Source of the DNA: Stratiolaelaps scimitus
Taxonomy: Eukaryota > Arthropoda > Arachnida > Mesostigmata > Laelapidae
Length of the DNA stretch: 64,000 nucleotides
Assembly (NCBI GenBank): GCA_019614645.1
Contig: JABWDB010000005.1
Coordinates: 15,737,001-15,801,000 of the forward strand
Reading direction: 5' to 3'
Each line of letters starts with the position of its first letter. The first letter of the stretch is position 1. This document shows positions 24,013 to 36,619 of the stretch, piece after piece. The notes beneath the pieces are model-generated. The model made no database searches, was not told the origin of the DNA, and saw only the letters and a list, made by a program, of their open reading frames with translations. The position numbers and the translations under genes are program-made.

Positions 24013-27000
24013 AAATTTACTCGGCAATAGCTGCAGTTGAAGAAATTTTGTCTCCAAAGATGTGTGAATTTTGCCCAAACTAGCAAAAAGGTTACGTTTT
24101 CTTGAAATAGTCAACCCATTATGACCGTCCGATCCTTTTTCAGAAGGTGGCGTTGATAAACAAAATCGGGTAAGACCCAATAGTAAGCCTGACCACAGCT
24201 CGGAGATTTCAGGGTAAAAAAATTCAACAAGCAAGCTTTGTCCGCACGTAGATACTATAATACCATCAAAGGTGTTTGGAAAGTATTTTACATATAAATA
24301 CAGCAGACTGCCGCTTGGGAACTATGTAACGCAAAAGAAGCGGAGAGCAGTGTTTTAAAAGCAGAGAATCTACCGTGTCAACTCATCCATATCTAGCAAA
24401 AAAAAATGACGCTCCTTTGAAAAAATCGATGAATGGGTTTCTAATTAGGATGGTTATGGTGAAACCCAGTGCTCCAATGGTCAATTATGCAAAAAAAAAA
24501 TCATAACAATGTATTATATGAAAATAAAAAGGTGTCAATGGGAGCCTTCTCCCTTATCTGTGTCTAACATGTTTGCGCACCTTGCTGAATCCGCTTGAAC
24601 GCGCAGAATAGAAACTGCGATATGAGACGTGGGCCGGTATTAACAACAGGTCCGTATCGATCAATGCAATTTATTGAATAGCCCTATTCAATACAACTTT
24701 ATTCTCGTTTCCGTCCACCTACTTTCTTTGATCAACTACTCTTTAGACGTCTCAACAGATACGTTGTTATTAGGTTGTTCACGAAACGCGAATTGCCATT
24801 GTAGAATACACCAATAAAAAAAAGTCCCACCATTCATTTCATTGTGACAGCGCTGAACAGGGAGCGAGAGAGATTCGACAACGGTTGGACCAACAGCTCG
24901 CTTGACGATTTTCTAACGGTGATTTTAGCTTGGTTTCATTATCCGATTGTGGCAAAACACTCATGACATCTCCTTCCATCCGCTTAGCGTCCCCCCAAAA
25001 CGCTACGGCAACCACCGACGCGTCGGCTTTGGCTCCTCTGTCGCGAGAGGACTCGACGAGCTGGCCCTACCCTGCTTAAACCGTTATCTACTTCTACGGC
25101 CGAGCCCCATGGCAGTTACATCGAGGCGGCTTTCTCGTCACTGTTGGCCATTGGTAGCGTTTAGTACTGACGCGGAGCTGGGCACTAAGCGGTACTCCCG
25201 TTGTTGGAGACGTCGTTGTTGTTATCCGATGTTGCGCCTGTGATGGGTTAGGATGGCTCTCTGACCAGCGAACGTCCCACATACGACGGGTGTTGAAGAT
25301 CTGCTCAGATTGTTAGAGATTTTGTTCCGATAGCACGACCTAACTGTATCTCTATGTATTATTATTATTATTAGTGAGTCTTATATGTAAGACACAGAAC
25401 TCTATACAATATATATATATATAAGTAGCTCTCAACGGAAATATAGGACTAAGGAGCAATGCTCAATCCCATATACAGAGTCTCACGTGCAAAGCAAGCT
25501 AGAAGTGAAGATTTATTAGTTTATTAAAAGAGGGTAGCAACCCGGTCAACAATTCTATTTCAATAATAATAACTCCCCAGGGATGCTCTTCGTGTATTAC
25601 TCGCCCTGACCATTGAGCAAATGGCATCGAGAAAGACGTCGGGCACCTTGAATTTGCATACCATAAAAGCTGTAACTACCTCATTCGTTTCAGAGTTCTG
25701 AAACGAACAGCCGCAAGGTTTGACGCGATGTTTGATGCAAAGTTTAGCCAACAGGTGAAGTGCGATATTAAATCACAACTTAGTTAAATACAGCGAACTT
25801 TTCAATCACCCCGAATAAAGTGTTTTTGAGATACCCGCGGAAGCCTTGGAACCGCTAGTTCCCACAGTAGATGTCTGTCTACCTGTCTACGAGTCATCTT
25901 CGCGGAGAATTTTGTGCGCCTTCGTCGGATCCGTCCACCAGCGGCGACGGAAAGACGCATCCATAGCGGGGGCACCCCGAGGGGTTTAAGGCCAGCCAGA
26001 ACGGGACATACCAAGGGGCCAACTCGATAGGAAACAAAGTTGCAGCACAACGAAAGAATGGACATTTCAACCTCAACCGTAACGAAGCAACAATCACACT
26101 GGAAACGAGTAGAAGGATAATAACAGGGGCGCCGACAGAAGCTTGAAAAAAAAAACAGAAAAACAATTTACATTGTTCTAGAAAATGAATATTCGTTAAT
26201 GAATATGTAACAACTGTGATGTGACGCACTGACATTTCGGTGGTCGATAGACAATGGCCTCTCGATATTAACCGTGATAAAACGAAAAATCAAATTAACG
26301 CATAACGATAATAATAATAATAATAATGAATATGATGAAAAAATATGATATCTTGATGTCTAATAGTAATTATAGATTAATTACAGTTGGTTACACGTTT
26401 TCGCCAGGTTGCGCAGTTTGTGAAGCGGTTCCCTTAAACATGATCTATTAGCAGTGCTGCCAGGCACTCCGGCACAGACGCCGTGGCCGGGCGTCTGTCC
26501 TGCACCGTGAGCATTTTCTCTTTCAACCTTATTGTCGTTGGCAATTAGCCGTCGACGAACGAAACGAAAAAGACCACTGCATCACGTATGACGCTCACGA
26601 TTGTATGTGCAACCATTTCACAGATTATCACGTATCTGTTATGATGTCTCCATGCAACCGAGCAACGCCATCCTTACCCACTTACGCGCTAATTGTTGTC
26701 ATTAAAATGGAGTGGGATTCGTCGCAAATTCGCGTCCGCTGAACTCTTTGACAGCCGTTTATTTTATTTTTTTATTTTCAGATTAATTTGATTACCGCTG
26801 AATCCAGGATGCATGGCCATGTTACTGAACCAACCGCCGCAGCAGCAAACAAACTTGCCCTCTCTCCTCCCTCGTGGACTGGCGCTTTTTTCTGCGAACA
26901 GCACAGCAAGATCTAGTAGATGACAGTGACTCACTGAACGTCACGAGGAACGAGCAAAGCCTCGCGGAATGAAGCCAGATGGACGGAGATGGGACGTTTG

Positions 27001-30000
27001 GTGAAAAATCTTCCTTCCGAATTTCATGCCTTCGCGCTGGCGATGAAGTAATCGCCGGGACGCTCGCCTATCTCGCGCCGATAGACAACGCGTGATCGGG
27101 ATTTCGCTGGCGAATTTATAGCCCCACGATCCACGTTGTAAGATCAGACGTACGTGGCGGTGGGGTTGTTATTGTGTAATACTAGAATAATAATAATAAA
27201 ACAAGTAGGTTCGTCGGCCTCGAGACAGAAGTGGAGTGAAAGATTACAGGTTGAAATTAGGATCCGGGCTAACAGAGCGTGTTTGTACTAACAACAAAAA
27301 AATGCTCAGTCGTGGATCTGCCAGATGCTTTTTACAGCCGAAAGAGTAGGCGTAGGGTTGTGTTAATCATACTTTCATTTGTAACACGAGCATGGCGAAG
27401 GATGATCATATACAGAGAGTGTAGATGGAGAAACTTGCTGGCTGCTTGACTCATTGCATGTGTGCTTTTATTGCGTTACCGATCCATCACATCGGGTCGT
27501 TTCGTTAAGCGTACAATGTAACACATTCGAGAAAGGGAGTCCCGATAGTTAATTTCTGACCTTAGACTGCTCAGGGTTCCGCTACGTTGAGAAGCTACCA
27601 AATTAATGAATTTTTAGTCACAGACAGCTTTCCCGTCTCGCTGTTGACTGGGTCTCGTTGTTTTCGTTGGATATCGAATGAGCAAAGGCTTCACATAGGC
27701 AGAAGTGGTATCTCGGGTGCGCGTGCATGATGACCGTCTGTGCGTCAAACAAGACAACACTTCTTAGGACGTCGCGGGGGGAGAGCCCACGACGGCGGTG
27801 CTGTTGCTGTCCTACAGCAATCGAGAAGGCCGACTGAAGGGGACAGCAGCCAGAAACGCGAGGAAAATTTTTGCTCACAATGAACAGACAACTTTCTTCA
27901 TGATGCCGCGAGGTCGCGTCCGAATAGATGGTACAAAGTCACTGTAGTGTCAAATGGGCAGACGACAGCAACGGCAGCAGGAGCAGCGACTTGGTAATTG
28001 TATTCGTTGTTTTACGCGCCTGTCAAGCTGACATCCCTCGTCTCAACAATAACAACCAAAGTAAACCGGCTTATAAGGGGGAAGCAGTGAATGTTCGACT
28101 GGCGCATATAGGCGTTCAAATTTGATCAGCTGTTGTTTTATCGTATGCTGATTACGATCGATGATATTGAAGAAGTAACGCTTGATAGTACTAATATGAT
28201 AGGATGTAAGTTGTAGGTCATGTGGCGTCGACGTTATGAATTAGTAGATTTAAAAGAGAGAGAGGCCGCTCTAGACAGGCAGAATTTTAAATCAGAGTGG
28301 CGAATCGAAAGTAATTCACAAACAAGAGCGCCCAGTTGGGTCCCAGAATTGCAATGCGCAAGGGAGAGAGAGCTCGGGAGGGTCTCCGTTTGGCATTGTC
28401 ATATGTTTGAGCTCCGCAGGCCCCCCCACGACTGGAAGAACGAGAAGTTTTCATTGACACTGATGGCAGATGACAGAGCGAGAATGAGCAGAGTATTGGG
28501 CCAAAGAACAAAAACTCTCCTTCGACAACCTCGAAAACGTGACGGGACCGCAAATGCGCTTCTAGAAGCAATAGCACAAGCTGGATCCTCCTATCGTAGC
28601 GCGCCTTGAACAATCGAGCAAATATGGCCTAACTGTATAATATTTAGCCTTCTGCTCGACTGCTCGACATATTTGACAAGTTTAGATCCGCTTGAGAGGA
28701 GGTCAGCTGGGGTAAGCAGAGGCTGCGGGGAGCGTGACTTCCTCAGATCTGGTCCATACGGCGAAATAGGCGTCACCTACCAAATGCCCCTCGCGATTAC
28801 TCCCCACTGAGTGCAGTTTCAACTGCTTGTCAGTGCCAACTGCCTCTCACCGATGGCTTGTCTTGGACATCTACCGTCCAGTATCTATGTTCGGGAGCCA
28901 TTTCCCAATGAGGTAGGGCATATTATTTAAGTAAATCTCCCCAGGATTGTCATTTTTTTGTAAAAGATATGAGGGGATCTCACGTAGGCCGTTGGTGTAC
29001 TATAGTTGTCAAGAATGAAAACGCCTAGTTATTTTCGAAGCGAAGAAATCATAAAGGAGTTTATTTATCACTGTCATTTTCATGTTGCGTGCAATCGATC
29101 CGCCAGAACTTCACCCCCCATCTACCTGTAAGGTCGTTCATACGTCTTTTTAAGATTAGTTCACGCACTGATTTTTACTCTTCATCTCTCCCAACCTTTC
29201 ACCGCTGTTCAAGGTTTTTTTTTATCTGTTGGTGTACTGCGGTTTCTTTTGTCGTCAGCTACAGACCAACGAGATTGTTTGTCTGTGTCTGTTGGTCATT
29301 CATTGTGAAGATCTGAGAGACGTGGCTACTTAGTATCATTCAGCGCTGCAGCTCATTGAATTAGATCCTCAGTTGAATACTGAGTGACTTTTCCCAGCTG
29401 TACGGCAGGATGCCCTGTTGCCTATGCTTAGATGCATCTCTCTTACAAGCTGTAATAGCAGTCTATCCCACCGATATCGCACGTCTCGACGAACAGCAGC
29501 AAGCTGTGCATGTCGTCAATGCCATCGAGGCCAATGTCGTTTCGTTCTTCTCTGACAAACTTCCCTCGACTGAATATTTCTGCCGGGTGTCGTGCAATAC
29601 AAACGTATCTCTTAGACGATGTGCGTCTTCCTATTTAGTCGCCATCTACCAGTGTCCATTCTATTGCAGTTCATCTCCAATTGAATTCATTGTTTAATTC
29701 TCCTTGAATTCTTCTTGTTTTACTCATATCCTTTACATTAGGCATACTGAGACGCATATTGACACGCGCCCAGTGCCAACAGATGTCTCGAGCGAAAATA
29801 CCCCACAGCAGAGCGCACTTGCTCGCATATGAGTTCGTCTGCCTCGTTGCTAGCTGGTTCCCAGCTCATGTGTCGTCGTTTTTAAATGTTTTCGTTTACG
29901 CCACCGGCCAAACCCTCATTTCTGCACACATACGAGAGAGTACGCCTGGTGGCGCATACGAGAAACGGGTTCCATACGTTTCGTGGCGCTTCAGTCAGCG

Positions 30001-30286
30001 GCCTTCGAATGGTCCTGACTGAGGATCTTGTGACTGAGACCGTACGGCGGGGTATTCAAGACGGAATTGACTGGGGTACCATAGCGTATATTTGGGGCAG
30101 TATAACGCCTGCAGTGGGTGCCCCTGCATCGGTCAAGGGCGAGCGGACGGTCCAGCCCGGCCTTCGTCGGGCGTCGGGTATTGCGCGAATACGTAACTCG
30201 GTCACTCACTCAGATACACAGACACAGCCCCATATCTGTGTCTTTTTCACTGTAATGATCGTCATTGTAACCGCTGTCGGATGCCG

Positions 30287-30296
30287 TATATATATA

Positions 30297-30331
<35 letters not shown>
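30287..30331. repeat. (TA)n microsatellite
   Basis: TA dinucleotide run of about 45 bases with one ATC interruption, followed shortly by a CT-rich tract (about 30371-30404). Confidence 0.95.
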
Positions 30332-30333
<2 letters not shown>

Positions 30334-30502
30334 TAGCTTTAACCTATTCGCTTTCCTAGCTTTTTGCCTTCTTCTCCTCTCCTCTCCTCTCTCTCTCTCT
30401 CTCAGTACTGCTCTGTCTAAAGCTTCTCAGTTCAAGCGATTCACCTTGTGTATGTATACCACCCATCTGGCTGCTAGATGCCGCCACCTGCAAGCAACAG
30501 CT

Positions 30503-30522
30503 CGGTGGCGCCATCTCGTGGA
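30503..30522 (+). promoter_or_regulatory. CTCF-like insulator motif candidate
   Basis: GGTGGCGCCATCTCGTGG matches the core CTCF-type pattern GCGCC(M)(Y)CT(N)GTGG, an established binding motif in bilaterians. A second related motif, CCGCCACCTGCAAG, lies 25 bases upstream at about 30481-30494. Sequence match only. Confidence 0.3.
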
Positions 30523-31099
30523 ATGTGCAGCTCCACTAATCAGTGTCTATACCACCTCATGAATAGGACCGGCTTCTCTACCAGCTTCAACTTCTGTCGC
30601 CCGTGGCCGTTGCTGTTGATCGAGTCTACATACTTCTTCTGCTATATCCTTCTCCAACGGCTGTTGGCTGCCGCTGGTGCCGCTACTCCTTCTGATTCGA
30701 CTGCTGTGAGAGGTGGAGGAGCCAGCGGTAAGGTTACATAGCAGTCAGCCGTTGCCATCCTGTCTCTTTCTCAAGACTAACAAACTGTCTCCTTAGTTTT
30801 CACCCTCCTCTCTCAGCCTTCTGTGAGTTGCTAACGCTGCTGGTGCGGCCGCCACTGCCGCCGCCACCGCCACCTCCGTTACTGCTATTGTCTGTTGGCG
30901 ATATACGATAGACATTGTAGATAGATGGCCGCCGTGGTACGGCTAAGCAGCGTCTCGCGGTCGCCGTCAGCATCGCCGCTTCAATCGGGAGCATAGCGAT
31001 CGCCTTTATTGTTCATTCGAGCTGCTGGGGCTGTTCGTTGAGCGTGTGTTTGTGAGTGCATCTGAGTGTTCCTGTCTGAGAAAGGGAGATAGGAGATAG

Positions 31100-31109
<10 letters not shown>

Positions 31110-31173
<64 letters not shown>
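31110..31173. repeat. (GA)n microsatellite
   Basis: Uninterrupted GA run of about 64 bases. In arthropods, GA repeats are bound by GAGA-type factors and occur near promoters. Here it sits at the left end of a GC-rich block (31175-31720). Confidence 0.95.
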
Positions 31174-31174
<1 letters not shown>

Positions 31175-31622
31175 AAGCGTATGTATCCACTGTCTCAGTT
31201 GCCCGCTGCCGTGGAGCCAGTCGCTGCCAGGAACCGGCCGCACGAACCGAGTTGTCGTCGTCAGTTGCTGCCCACCGCTGACATCGACAGAGTGAACAGG
31301 GGAAAGGGCACGTGCTCGCTCTTCTGCCCGGTGGCTGGTGCTTGCTTTCGTTGTCGTTCTAGCAACGGAGGAGACGATTCCCGAGCCGATCCCTTTGCCG
31401 GTCTATAGGCCAGCCTGTCCTATCATATGTCGGAGGGCTGCCGACGAGTCTCTCACTGTCCATCGCGGTCGCACTGCCTGAGCGAGAGGCAGAAAGAGCG
31501 AGAGTGGTGTGCTCGCCGTTTCGAGCTCTGACTGGCCGTGTGCTGCTACACGGTTTCGTGTGCTTGTCGCTAGATGGCGTAGCCAACGATACGCTAGCCG
31601 TACTTCTCTACTAGTGCGGCGG

Positions 31623-31659
<37 letters not shown>

Positions 31660-32629
31660 AGCGACAGCGGCGCCGGAGTTGTATGGGGTCGATGTTGCTG
31701 TTTTGAACCTCTCTTCATCTTCTGCTCAGGCATGATACTGAGCACGATCGAGTGCTAGTGCCGATGAGGGTCGATTGGTAGACCGTCGTAACCCATGGCT
31801 TTCTAGTACCTGCTATCCACGTTTGTGCTAGAACTTGGTGGCACCAGGAGGTGCGGACAGCGGTAACGCTGTAGTGAGTGCTTGAACGAGGAGAGCGCAT
31901 TCTATTCTAGCTTCGAATAGCCGGAGCGTTCTGAAATTCTACGTTCTGAGTGACGAGAGGAGATTGCCACTGATTTGATCGTCCGTGTTATCGTTGTCCG
32001 AGTGTCTTGTTTTCAACGAACGCGTGTTCAGCAGTTGTGCTTCAACGGTTTTACCTATATACACCTGTTGATCTCTGTGCAGGTGCCTGCTCTCTGATGT
32101 GTTGCGGGTGAATTCCGCTGCCCCCCGCCCCCCAGTGGCGTAGTGTGTCGGCGTTCGTCTCCGCGGATCCTCCTCCACGAGTAGTTGTGTTAGTCCTTCA
32201 TCTATATATCATTGTTGTTGTTGTTGTTGTTGCTGCTGCTGTTACGGCTCTACTTCGTGCTGCTACTAGGGGTGTTGTTGTCGGTGCTTTCAGCGGGTCT
32301 TCGCAAGAGTAGTAGACGCCGCCGCCGCTACTGCCAAAGCCAACAGAAGAGCACGTACAGTGCCCACCGATGGACCAACGCTAGACGGTACATGGACCGT
32401 GGATCGACGGCCGTGGACAGGAAGCAGATGCGTCTGATGCGCCCCACTTGGGCAGCAGCCGGCTACAGCAGCAACAGCCCCAGCACTAATACTGCTGGTT
32501 CTCCCAAGACTATAGCAGTCATTGGCGGCAGTGGCGACAACATCGCCGGTTAACGAAGGGGCGATAGACCGCGATAGCTTCGTCGACAACGAACCAAGCC
32601 AGTCCCCGTGAAAGAAGCGACGAACTTAC

Positions 32630-32850
32630 AAAGGCACCATCGGGCAGTGGTGGCTGACCACCGTCATGATGCTGTAGCATGTCTTGTCTGACTCAAGTTT
32701 CATAACCATTTGGTGAAATCGTGCGAAAAGGCGCGTAGGTTCAGCAGGGATAAGTGTTGGTGTTGCCGATGTTGGGATGAGACACATACTGGGATAACGT
32801 TGGCACGTTTCTATTAGCGGCAAGCCCATCACAGCAGCGTGAGGTAAAGG
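32630..32850 (-). CDS. Possible minus-strand internal exon
   Basis: Reading on the minus strand, acceptor cttttgtcgtctag and donor TTT|GTAAGT border 221 bases with one open frame (PLPHAAVMGLPLIETCQRY..., ending ...SHHCPMVP plus two bases). I do not recognise the product. Other frames over this stretch are partly open, so this rests mainly on the two splice borders. Confidence 0.22.
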
Positions 32851-33799
32851 CTAGACGACAAAAGAGCTCGGTTCATTGTGTACCCGGTGTGCAGTTGATT
32901 CCCAGACACACAATAGAGAGCCTACCTGCATTCAGCCGCCTCTCCTAAAAGTGTTCGACGTTGTTATTGATATGACACTATGCGTATTGTTATTGAGGAA
33001 TTACCGGTGACAGATTCAAGAAGGACAACGAGGTCGGACGCAGGTGGTATATAACATTACATTGCCTGCTCGCACCTGCTCTGTACCAGTACCTCGTCGA
33101 GGGCAACGGCATCGAACCGCGCTCACCAACTACATTCACTGGGTCTACCTCGGAGTGCCTCCCGAAGCAGTTGACGTCCAAGATATCGAGGACGATCGAA
33201 TGGATTACATTCAGCGGCGAAACATTGTGCTCCAATTGTGCCTACACTTGTTGTGACAGTGGGTGATGTTGAAATGATACGACACCTCAATAACAGCAAC
33301 AACGACAACATCTCGTCTCAGACGATCAGTCAGGTGTCAAGTCGTATCCAGAAGCACCGGAGCGCGGTTTCCCCGCCCGTTTCTCTCGTGTGATCATAGT
33401 GCTAAAGTAATACGGTGCGGCGCTGTTCTGCTGATTTTGCTCTGAGGATACTGGTTTAGCGCCGGTTCATTTTGCTACTGCAATTCGGCTGATATTCGGC
33501 AGCGCGTGCACCACTATCGCATCGTCCCCAGCGCGCGTTACCTTTCCAACGGATTACGTGTTCCTCTTCCGTGATTACCTAAGACAGCATTCACCGCTGG
33601 CGTGATTTGTGCACTCGCGTACGAGACCCCTTCGCGGGACAGCTTGAGATGAGGCCCAACCGATGAATAGACGTTTTTCGGCCGGTGTACCTCATTCCCT
33701 GTACGTGAGTGGTACGAGGTGCTGAAAAGTGCTGACCTGCCGTGGTTAATGTTGCTCACCAACGAGAAATCGACATCTCAACACCACCTTACTGGATCC

Positions 33800-33802
33800 A
33801 TG
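33800..33802 (+). other. Candidate start codon at exon end
   Basis: The sequence ACTGGATCCATG is directly followed by a strong donor, GTAAGC. An exon ending in ATG would join in phase 0 to the first recognised polychaetoid exon at 50640, whose first codon is GAT. That would give a protein starting M-DPVGDTDSMQ, a short N-terminus in front of PDZ1. It is one of at least two such candidates (see 39581-39622). Confidence 0.2.
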
Positions 33803-35095
33803 GTAAGCAACTGATGGCTATTGAAACATTCGACTATAGAATATTCACATCTACAAACGTTTCAGTTGTTCAAATTAATTACACACACACACACACACAG
33901 AGATTCGATCTTGCAATTTCATGAAGCAGCGTCTTGTGCCGAGGTACACGATTCGAAAGAAGTCTCTGGTGAACTTCGATGATTACGTTATCTGCCGGTC
34001 ATACTGCACACGATTATCCGCCACAACAATAGCGGAGAAAGAGAGAGCGAGAACGCGGAGAGAGAGAGAGAGCGAGAGAGCGGTCGATGGCTATCACCGT
34101 ACAGAAGGATATTGAAACGGCCAAAGCCATAGGAGAGCCCCCTTTACAGAGTCATTCGTGTTACGGCGAAAATCTATCGAGCGAGCCCCAACGGACTTGT
34201 TCCCTCCTTCTGACAGGCTGACGTTTGTTTCTCTACGTGGAGCTGAGCGAAGCCGGGTAGCGTTGATGGTCGTGGGATCTCGTAACGGACGCGTCGTTGG
34301 TCCGCAACGGCCCCAGCCGAAGCATACATACAACAGCGGCTGACGCAGCCGAGTTTGGGAATTAAGACAACGCGAAATGAGAACGCCAGCCCGGCCTATC
34401 CTTGACCGTTGGCACATACCAGTACGGTCGTTTCGAATTATTTCACATACAGACATTTATTTAGAAGATACAGAACAGCACCAGCTAAGCTGGTATGAGC
34501 ATTAGGAGCTGGGTGAAAATTCTGCGCGGATGACTGCACCATATCGCTTGTGTTTCTGTCAGGCTGTTTACGTCAGATTGATTCAATGCTCGATTCTCGC
34601 TAAAATTCCCCTCTTTGAATAGAGAAGTGGCGGAGCAAACTGATGATTCTCAGCTCAAAACAATTTCGTAGAAGGAATTGGAAGGACGAATTTCAAAAAG
34701 CGCACATTTATTACAGCGTGTATCCTATCAACTCTTAGGCATATTGGTTTGATTAAGTTGGGTCCTGCAACAAGCTTTTCCTCAGTCGCTATCGACACCT
34801 GAGTCGTGTAATATGTTATCAACCGTAGGCTCCTTGAGCTGCTAGGGCGCCTGAGTTAACATTCTTCATTATCATCCTTTAATGACACTACAGCAATCAA
34901 TAGTATAGGTCTTGCATCCTCAGCGTTCCCCCTCCCCCGAAAAAATCTGGCGTCTGCTCAAAACGTCCCTTATCACGTACGCAATGCAGATCACAATAAC
35001 GTTCTACAGTCTGTCACGTGCTCAAAGTTAGCCTACTGAAGACGAGATTGAGCACCATTATCACATCTTGAGCCTGTCCAACCCTCCTCGCTCTG

Positions 35096-35123
35096 ATGAA
35101 CACAGAGAGTGAATCCGTCAACG
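35096..35123 (+). CDS. Possible short first coding exon
   Basis: ATG followed by codons for NTESESVN plus one base ends at a good donor, G|GTAAGC. The phase (1) does not fit direct joining to the polychaetoid exon at 50640, so it would need another exon between or belong to another gene. Confidence 0.12.
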
Positions 35124-36529
35124 GTAAGCGTTGTTTGTTGTTTCACCTGCTGATGCTGGCTAAGTAGGAACAATTGACATTTCATCGATTGCCAATATTC
35201 AACTCTATTACATTTCTGTCAATTTCAAGCGCCTTCCCCTATAAGCGACTACCATCTTCATACGTAACGACTACCATGACATAGAGACATATGCGGTCGT
35301 GGCAACCGACGACCAAGCTGTGCGGGGTCAGCTTCAAAGGTCGACGCCCGCCCGACTCGAGTCGTCTCCTCTTGCTTGTCACTCACTATTCAAAACGACA
35401 ACTACTTTATAATATCACTTCTACCACTACGACTATACGTGTGCAATCACACAGCCATTTCTGCGATCTTCTATCTCGATGTTTGAACATCTCGAACGTC
35501 TCAGAGATCAGCTTGGCAGCCATCTCGGTGGGCATTCCTCTCGGCAGGCGAGCAGTCGAACCGAGCGCTAGATATCGCACTCAGTTATGCCGCTTAGCAG
35601 CAAACGTTGCTGCATGATCCCAATCGTGCCGTCAAACGCACCAACAACGCTGAAGAAGACACCTGAGACGAAGACCGCCGTCACCGCCACTACTACCATC
35701 GATGCTAGCAACGATCAACAGAAATCAACTCACACCACCATAGGTGTCATCGCGTAATAACTCGCGTGTTAGACATGGCAAAAACGCGGAGGTAATGACG
35801 TGAACCAGGCACGACCGCCGTTGCAACCTGTCACAGATGAATACGTGACCAGGCCAATTGGGAGAATGTCTACGGACAAGCTGGGAAAAATTCTGGCTGG
35901 CCAAGGGTGCCATGTATAGCAGCGGCGCGAGCACCTTGCTTCAGGGTTCAACGAAGGAATTAGGGGGTATTCTGTCTCTATCCTGACGGTTTGTTATCAG
36001 TTGTCAACGTATCAGCTGGACGTCTTTGGGCGTACTATGATCGTGAACGAGCGATGTGAAGATATGTACATGCATATTCGACTACATACACAAAAACACA
36101 AACATGTAAGCGATGCCACCGCAACCAAATCTAGTTGCCGGACAACCAACGTTGAATGAATGACTGGCTCGTCTAGATATGCCTGTGTTATAGTATGATC
36201 GAGTCACAATTAAGGCAAATGGAGTGCAATCGTTAATTACATCGCTCATTCACAGCTGGCACAGATGATTGTGGCTCCTTACCGATTGACTTATGATAGT
36301 ATTCGTGGACACTTCTAACGCACATGTGGACATCCCCATCTGGCTCCATTCGGGGTCGCGTTGTTCCGACTCAATTAACAGGTGGCTTTTCGTGTAATTT
36401 GTTTAATGTAGCAATACTATGTTGTAGAGTAACGTCAAAACGCTATCGTAGTTTGTGCACGATAAGTCACACACTCACATATTGTTGAAAAATGATCACT
36501 TTATTCAAACAAAACATCGCGCTACTCAC

Positions 36530-36619
36530 GGGACTATCAGCATGAGTTCGGTGTGGTCCTTGTAGCGAGACCTTTTCCAAGGCAAACACGAATCCCACCA
36601 CGACGACTCCGAGCATTCC
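36530..36619 (-). CDS. Possible minus-strand exon, membrane segment
   Basis: On the minus strand, acceptor attgctgcttctgtag and donor CCC|GTGAGT border exactly 90 bases, an intact set of 30 codons in phase 0. The peptide begins GMLGVVVVGFVFALEKVSLQ, which resembles a single membrane-spanning segment followed by a polar tail. I do not recognise the protein and found no convincing partner exons. Confidence 0.25.

Larger units (their letters stand above)
11511..30470. other. Long intergenic region with decayed repeats
   Basis: No supportable gene in about 19 kb. Open frames are short or overlap in several phases. The longest, 171 codons on the minus strand at 19146-19661, matches no family I recognise and is within chance expectation. 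The stretch holds TA microsatellites, a CTG run near 19845-19863, a strong hairpin at 18438-18479, related repeat blocks at 22696-22766 and 23307-23375, and an inverted-repeat cluster at 23941-24012. An exact cAMP-response palindrome TGACGTCA lies at 17518-17525. Much of 13-25 kb has the feel of old transposon debris, but I cannot name an element. Confidence 0.45.

Noticed and set aside
24771..24800. TTAGGTTGTTCACGAAACGCG after TA, similar to a mariner terminal repeat.
   Set aside because: No matching opposite end and no transposase remnant nearby. Similarity over about eight bases is too weak.
33040..33260. Plus-strand frames such as QVVYNITLPARTCS... that look protein-like.
   Set aside because: Two plus frames and two minus frames over the same bases look equally protein-like, which shows that appearance alone is not evidence here.
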